A stretch of DNA of 64,000 bases, taken from contig JAJEJU010000023.1 in assembly GCA_021390615.1 (NCBI GenBank), forward strand, positions 62,001 through 126,000, written 5' to 3'. The notes beneath the pieces were generated by a model. It did not search any database, was not told the DNA's origin, and worked only from the letters and a program-made list of their open reading frames with translations. The translations under genes and the position numbers were made by a program. Positions 59,756-64,000 of the stretch are shown here, in pieces (position 1 is the stretch's first letter; the number at the start of each line of letters is the position of its first letter). This DNA is from Rhodanobacteraceae bacterium ZG21-1 (GTDB taxonomy: Bacteria > Pseudomonadota > Gammaproteobacteria > Xanthomonadales > Rhodanobacteraceae).

Positions 59756-61012
59756 TCAACGTTCGAGCTTGGCCGGCTTGCCCTTCGCTGTGGCGGAGAG
59801 TATCCCATCCGCGCGGAACATCGCCTTGATCCCGCGCACCGCCTGACGGATGCGGTCCTGGTTCTCGATCAAGGCGAAGCGCACGTGGTCGTCGCCGTAG
59901 TCGCCGAAACCCACGCCGGGCGACACCGACACCTTGGCGTCGGCCAGCAGCTTCTTGGCGAATTCCAGCGAGCCGAGCGCGGCGTATGGCTCGGGAATCT
60001 TCGCCCACACGTACATCGAGGCCTTGGGCAGCTCGACCATCCAGCCGGCCTCGTGCAGGCCCTTCACCAGGGTGTCGCGGCGGCGCTGGTACTCGGCGGC
60101 GATGTCGCGCACGCATTGCTGGTCGCCTTCCAGCGCGGCGATCGCCGCCACCTGCAGCGGGGTGAAGGTGCCGTAGTCGTGGTAGCTCTTGATGCGCGCC
60201 AGCGCGGCGACCAGCTCGGCGTTGCCGACCATGAAGCCGATGCGCCAGCCGGCCATGTTGTAGCTCTTGGACAGGGTGAAGAATTCCACCGCGATGTCCT
60301 TGGCGCCCGGCACCTGCATGATCGAAGGCGCCTTCCAGCCGTCGTAGGTGATGTCGGCGTAGGCGAGATCGTGCACCACCAGCACGTCGTACTGCCTGGC
60401 CAACGCGATCACCCGCTCGAAGAAATCCAGTTCCACGCACTGCGCGGTGGGATTGGAGGGAAAGCCCAGGATCATCATCTTGGGCTTGGGAATGCTCTCG
60501 CGGATGCCGCGCTCGAGCTCCGCGAAGAAATCGATGCCCGGCGCCATCGGCACCGAGCGGATCTGCGCGCCGGCGATCACCGCGCCGTAGATGTGGATGG
60601 GGTAGCTGGGATTGGGCACCAGCACAGTGTCGCCGCGCTCCAGCGTGGCCAGCATCAGGTGCGCCAGGCCTTCCTTCGAGCCGATGGTGACGATCGCCTC
60701 GCGCTCGGCATCCAGTTCCACCCCGTAGCGCTCGGCATACCAGTGGGTGATCGCGCGGCGCAGCCGCGGAATGCCCTTGGACGTGGAATAGCCGTGGGTG
60801 TCCGGGCGCTGCGCCACTGCGCACAGCTTGTCCACGATGTGCGGCGGCGTGGGCCCGTCCGGATTGCCCATGCTGAAATCGATGATGTCTTCGCCGCGGC
60901 GGCGCGCCGCCATCTTCAGCTCGGCGGTGATGTTGAAGACGTAGGGCGGCAGGCGCTCGATGCGCGCGAAGCGGCGCGGCGCAGCGGCCGCGATCGGGCT
61001 GGAATCGCTCAT
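59756..61012 (-). CDS. alaC: AlaC-type pyridoxal phosphate aminotransferase
   Basis: 418 residues of fold-type I aminotransferases (AspC/AlaC group). AlaC makes alanine from pyruvate and glutamate. Features are the opening R-L-P-P-Y-V-F, D-F-S-M-G-N-P-D-G, the N-P-S-Y-P-I-H segment, F-P-S-N-P-T-A-Q (conserved Asn), and Lys249 in T-L-S-K-S-Y-N-M-A-G-W-R forming the Schiff base, with a final R-F-A-L segment holding the substrate-binding Arg. ATG 61012 (complement) gives the natural N-terminus. Confidence 0.9.
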   Translation of the reverse strand: MSDSSPIAAAAPRRFARIERLPPYVFNITAELKMAARRRGEDIIDFSMGNPDGPTPPHIVDKLCAVAQRPDTHGYSTSKGIPRLRRAITHWYAERYGVELDAEREAIVTIGSKEGLAHLMLATLERGDTVLVPNPSYPIHIYGAVIAGAQIRSVPMAPGIDFFAELERGIRESIPKPKMMILGFPSNPTAQCVELDFFERVIALARQYDVLVVHDLAYADITYDGWKAPSIMQVPGAKDIAVEFFTLSKSYNMAGWRIGFMVGNAELVAALARIKSYHDYGTFTPLQVAAIAALEGDQQCVRDIAAEYQRRRDTLVKGLHEAGWMVELPKASMYVWAKIPEPYAALGSLEFAKKLLADAKVSVSPGVGFGDYGDDHVRFALIENQDRIRQAVRGIKAMFRADGILSATAKGKPAKLER

Positions 61013-61148
61013 GGCAAACCTCGTTACGTAAGCGCCCGGAACCGTCCGAGCGACGTCGGCCGTCATGCGGCCTGGCCGGCGGCGCCGAAGCGCCGCGGTT
61101 GCCAGGAAGATAAGCGGGGACGCCTGCCCGTGTCGAGCAGCGTTGCGC

Positions 61149-63173
61149 TCAATCCGCCACGACGGGCGACGGCCGCCAGGCCTGCACGATGTCCTGCAGC
61201 AGCCCCAGGTGTGCCTCGAAGCGTTTCCAGCGCGCCACCGAGCTGCGGTAGATCGGCTTGCGCACCTGCGCCGCGCTGGCCGTGTTGACCACGCGCTGGT
61301 TCTGGTGGAACGCCAGGCAGCGCGCGTCCCACGGTAGACCCAGATAATCGAGCAGGCGGCGCGCCTGGCCCTCGGTGTCGGCCACCATCGCCTCGTAATG
61401 CAGGTCCAGCACGCTGCCGGGCGGCAGCACGCGATGCCAGTGCTGCATCAGCTGCATGTAGCGCACGTAGTGGCGGCCCACGCTGCCGAGATCGTAGGTG
61501 TAGTCCAGGTTGTTGCGCACAAACAGCCGCGAGTAGCAGGAGAAGCAGGAATCCATCGGGTCGCGCATGGCGTGGATGATCTTCGCGCCGGGCAGCATCA
61601 GGTGGATCAGGCCTACATGCAGGAAGTTGGACATCATCTTGTCGGTGATGTATCCGGCCTGCGGCGCCAGCCGCCACACCCGCTCGCGATAGGCTTCGCC
61701 GACGCGCTGCAGCTCCTGCTCGCTCAACGCCGCGGCCAGTTCCGGGTAGGCGTCTTCCGGCTGCCCGGCCTGCGTGGCGATCGCGCGCACCACTTCGTCC
61801 AGGTCGACCAGTTCGCCGGCGCCGTGGATGCCCGGATAAGTGGAGAGAATCTGCTCGATCAGCGAAGTGCCCGAACGCGGCATGCCGACGATGAAGATCG
61901 GCGTGCGCCCTCCTGACGACGACGGCACCGGCGAACGGTTCGCGAAGAACGCCGCGTCGAACCGGCGCTGCAGGCGCTCGATCAAGGCCTGTTCGCCGGC
62001 CTCGTCGGGCGGGAAGCGGGCATGCTGCAGGCGATTGCCGGCCTGGTAGGCCTCGAAGGCCTCGTCATAGCGACCAAGGTCCTCGCGCATCTTGCCGAGC
62101 GCGAACCAGTAGCGGATGCGCGCGCCATCGGGCAGCTCGGCCAGCCGCGGGGCCATCGCCTCGAAGCGCGGCGGCTCGGCATCGCCTTCGGCGAAGCTGC
62201 GCAGCGGCGCGAGATTGCAGTAGGCCTCAAGAAAACCAGGATCGATCGCCAGCGTCGCCTCGAAGCACGCGCGCGCCTCGTCCAGGCGCCCCTGCTTGCG
62301 GATCGAGCGGCCGAGGTTGTTGCAGGCTTCGGCGTAGTCCGGCCGCAGCTGCAGCGCGCGCCGATAGCTCTGCTCGGCATCGGCATGGCGCTCCTGCATC
62401 AGCCACTGACCGCCCAGGTCGAAATGCACGCGCGCATAGCCGTCGTCGCAAGCCATCGCTTGCCGATAGCTGGCCTCCGCCTTCGCATAGCGTTGCTGGT
62501 CGCGCAAGGCATTGCCGAGATTGGCGTGCGCCTCGGCATGCGCTGGCGCCAGCGCCAGCACACGGCGGAAGCTGGCTTCGGCCTCGGCCGGACGTCCCTG
62601 CGCGTACAAGGCCACGCCCAGCGCCTGGTGTACGCGCGCGCTGCCTGCATAGGCGTTCAGGGCCAGGCGCAGCGCGGGTTCGGCCTCGGCATAGCGACCA
62701 GCGCTGACCAGGGTGAAGCCCAGATTGGCCTGCGCCTCGCCGAACTCCGGGCGGAGCGCCAGCGCACGGCGATAGCTGTGCACAGCCTCCGCCAGTTGCT
62801 CCAGCAGGACCAGGGCATTGCCCAGCTTGAAATGCGCGTCGGCATGCGCCGGACGCAACGCGACCGCGCGTCGGTAGCTCTCCGCGGCCTCGGCCGGCTG
62901 CTGCGCGGACATCAGGCCTTCGCCCAGCGCGTAGTGCGCGGCAGCCTCCTGCGGCGCGGCGGCCACCGCCCGCCGGAACGCGGCGACCGCTTCGGCCGCA
63001 CGGCCCTGGCCGTGCAGCGAGGCGCCGAGCATGAACCAGGTGCGGCCGTGGGCCGGATCGCGTTCGAGCAAGCCGTGCGCCAGCACGTCGGCCTCCGCAT
63101 GGCGCTTCTGCGCGATCAGCCCGGCCAGGCTGTCGAGCTCCCGCTGCACCACGGCTTCGGCTTCGCTGGACAT
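61149..63173 (-). CDS. TPR-sulfotransferase fusion protein
   Basis: 674 residues: about nine tetratricopeptide repeats (residues 1-340) joined to a sulfotransferase domain (about 420-674). The 5'-phosphosulfate loop is F-I-V-G-M-P-R-S-G-T-S near 425-437, and the 3'-phosphate-binding segment is near I-H-A-M-R-D-P-M-D-S. Such proteins probably sulfate a protein, carbohydrate or lipid that binds the TPR part. GAGGAAGG before ATG 63173 (complement) supports the start, while the 38 codons further upstream are not protein-like. No PAPS synthesis genes are nearby. Confidence 0.9.
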   Translation of the reverse strand: MSSEAEAVVQRELDSLAGLIAQKRHAEADVLAHGLLERDPAHGRTWFMLGASLHGQGRAAEAVAAFRRAVAAAPQEAAAHYALGEGLMSAQQPAEAAESYRRAVALRPAHADAHFKLGNALVLLEQLAEAVHSYRRALALRPEFGEAQANLGFTLVSAGRYAEAEPALRLALNAYAGSARVHQALGVALYAQGRPAEAEASFRRVLALAPAHAEAHANLGNALRDQQRYAKAEASYRQAMACDDGYARVHFDLGGQWLMQERHADAEQSYRRALQLRPDYAEACNNLGRSIRKQGRLDEARACFEATLAIDPGFLEAYCNLAPLRSFAEGDAEPPRFEAMAPRLAELPDGARIRYWFALGKMREDLGRYDEAFEAYQAGNRLQHARFPPDEAGEQALIERLQRRFDAAFFANRSPVPSSSGGRTPIFIVGMPRSGTSLIEQILSTYPGIHGAGELVDLDEVVRAIATQAGQPEDAYPELAAALSEQELQRVGEAYRERVWRLAPQAGYITDKMMSNFLHVGLIHLMLPGAKIIHAMRDPMDSCFSCYSRLFVRNNLDYTYDLGSVGRHYVRYMQLMQHWHRVLPPGSVLDLHYEAMVADTEGQARRLLDYLGLPWDARCLAFHQNQRVVNTASAAQVRKPIYRSSVARWKRFEAHLGLLQDIVQAWRPSPVVAD

Positions 63174-63680
63174 GGCCTTCCTCGAGTGAATGTGCGTCGG
63201 TGCCGCGGCGGCGAAGCGCAACGCTTCATAGCGCAGACCGGCAGCGCCGCAATATCGCATGCGGCGTAGTGATCGGCGCCGCAGCAATAGCGCCTGTCAT
63301 TATCGGCTTCGCGAAATGCGAGGCAGCTTCCGATTCATGCTTGATAGGCATCACAGGCAAAACGGAAGCGCCGATTTTGCGCGTGAGTTAATCGATTCAC
63401 ATAACGTCGCAAATTTTCGCTATTTGCATGGCTGGCTTGTGACGCAATGCCATAAGCCGGAGTTTGTCGACGCAATTAATTGCGATCTTATTGCCACGCT
63501 GGATTATGCCCATTAAGAGAAGCGGGCCACGCCGGTATCAGCGGATCACAGCGGGGGATTCCACCCACACGGCACGAACGGGGACATCGTCATCGGCTCG
63601 GCCTGGCAACCACTGACATTCCACCGTGCCCAACCACATTCAAACCAGGCAAGCCGCCTGCGTTTTAGGGAGAGTTGATC
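63174..63680 (+). other. AT-rich intergenic region upstream of the S53 peptidase, with palindrome
   Basis: The 507-base divergent space between the TPR-sulfotransferase and the peptidase is visibly more AT-rich than its neighbours from about 63286 to 63520. It holds a perfect 14-base palindrome, CGCAATTAATTGCG, at 63471-63484, which may be a regulator binding site. No gene or known RNA is recognised. Confidence 0.5.
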
Positions 63681-64000
63681 ATGCGTTCGTCGTTCTCAGT
63701 CGTTGAACCGTCGTCGGCTTCGAAGCTGTCCCGCTGTAAACGCGCCCTGCCGGCGCTGCTCGTCGCCGCTGCGCTGGCGATGAATGCCCACGCCGGCACC
63801 GCGCCGGCCGGCGGTCTCCACCTGCTCAGCCAGGGTCACGTGCCTTCCGCCATCGCGGCGGGGCTGGCGCCCAGCGTGCAGGCCCTGAACACCTCCAAGC
63901 AGCTCAAGCTTGGCCTGGTGCTGCCGCTGCGCAACGAAGCCGACCTGGACAGCCTGCTCGGCCAGCTGTACGACCGCAGCAGCCCGCAGTACCACCACTA
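63681..64000 (+). CDS. Secreted S53 (kumamolisin/sedolisin) peptidase, N-terminal part, cut by the window end
   Basis: The first 106 residues are seen. A basic start and hydrophobic segment (A-L-P-A-L-L-V-A-A-A-L-A-M, cleavage after A-H-A near 39) form a signal peptide. What follows (L-K-L-G-L-V-L-P-L-R-N, then L-L-G-Q-L-Y-D-R-S-S-P-Q-Y-H-H-Y) matches the pro-kumamolisin activation domain, whose last part reads S-P-x-Y-H-x-Y. The catalytic Ser-Glu-Asp domain would lie beyond 64000. AGGGAGAG sits eight bases before the ATG. Confidence 0.85.
   Translation, partial: MRSSFSVVEPSSASKLSRCKRALPALLVAAALAMNAHAGTAPAGGLHLLSQGHVPSAIAAGLAPSVQALNTSKQLKLGLVLPLRNEADLDSLLGQLYDRSSPQYHH

Noticed and set aside
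1-64000. tRNA or rRNA genes, insertion sequences, phage integrase or attachment sites
   Set aside because: None was found on inspection of intergenic sequence; no transposase or integrase-like frame is present, so the accessory stretches lack visible mobile-element remains.

Overview
The window is about 64 kb of GC-rich chromosome with dense bacterial gene packing. Gene content and synteny point to a gammaproteobacterium of the order Xanthomonadales, most likely family Rhodanobacteraceae (Dyella/Rhodanobacter/Frateuria type). Supporting features are the dsbD-tlpA-aroQ-accBC-prmA-DUF3426-fis-purH run, DUF2782 beside polA, hemD-hemX-hemY, a type IV minor-pilin operon with pilY1, and several promoters placed so close to the start codon that leaderless mRNAs are expected. 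This is inferred from protein families and gene order; no rRNA or tRNA gene is visible.

Layout. 0-9.7 kb is housekeeping: a thiol-redox block (DsbD plus two TlpA-like thioredoxins), aroQ, the biotin carrier and biotin carboxylase of acetyl-CoA carboxylase, prmA and fis. Two small orphan genes that look like immunity proteins sit between accC and prmA. 9.8-15.6 kb holds purH and a three-gene envelope acyl-transfer cassette (MBOAT acyltransferase, SGNH hydrolase, secreted alpha/beta hydrolase). 15.6-19.5 kb carries an SBF-like transporter divergent from a LysR regulator, a glutathione S-transferase, a half-size EamA transporter and a DUF2782 protein. 19.6-27.5 kb has polA, then a strongly predicted C-rich small RNA with its own terminator (sX13-like, in the place held by Spot 42 or ErsA in other gammaproteobacteria), a YfhO-type membrane protein and a UvrD helicase. 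27.5-36.7 kb carries small membrane proteins, the hemD-hemX-hemY heme cluster, two hotdog thioesterases, a lipoprotein, a catalytically dead rhodanese, a 2Fe-2S/FAD reductase and a SrkA-type kinase.

36.8-46.2 kb is one tightly coupled operon for type IV minor pilins and the pilus-tip adhesin (pilV, pilW, pilX, a very large pilY1 of about 1,870 residues, pilE, fimT), preceded by a structured untranslated leader with competing base-pairings. 46.3-50.8 kb has an rRNA methyltransferase, a DHA2-family exporter and a DUF2252 protein. 51-59.5 kb is an accessory-looking stretch of short, mostly minus-strand genes (LprI-like, zinc-ribbon membrane protein, DUF1963, DUF1877, membrane proteins, a DUF2157 pair). 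Several belong to families met as immunity or orphan genes, but no toxin is visible. The window ends with an AlaC-type aminotransferase, a TPR-sulfotransferase fusion, and the start of a secreted S53 (kumamolisin-type) peptidase cut by the window edge.

The most notable items are the sX13-like RNA downstream of polA, the structured pil leader with the oversized PilY1, the acyl-transfer cassette, the immunity-like small-gene stretches, and the recurrent leaderless-promoter geometry.
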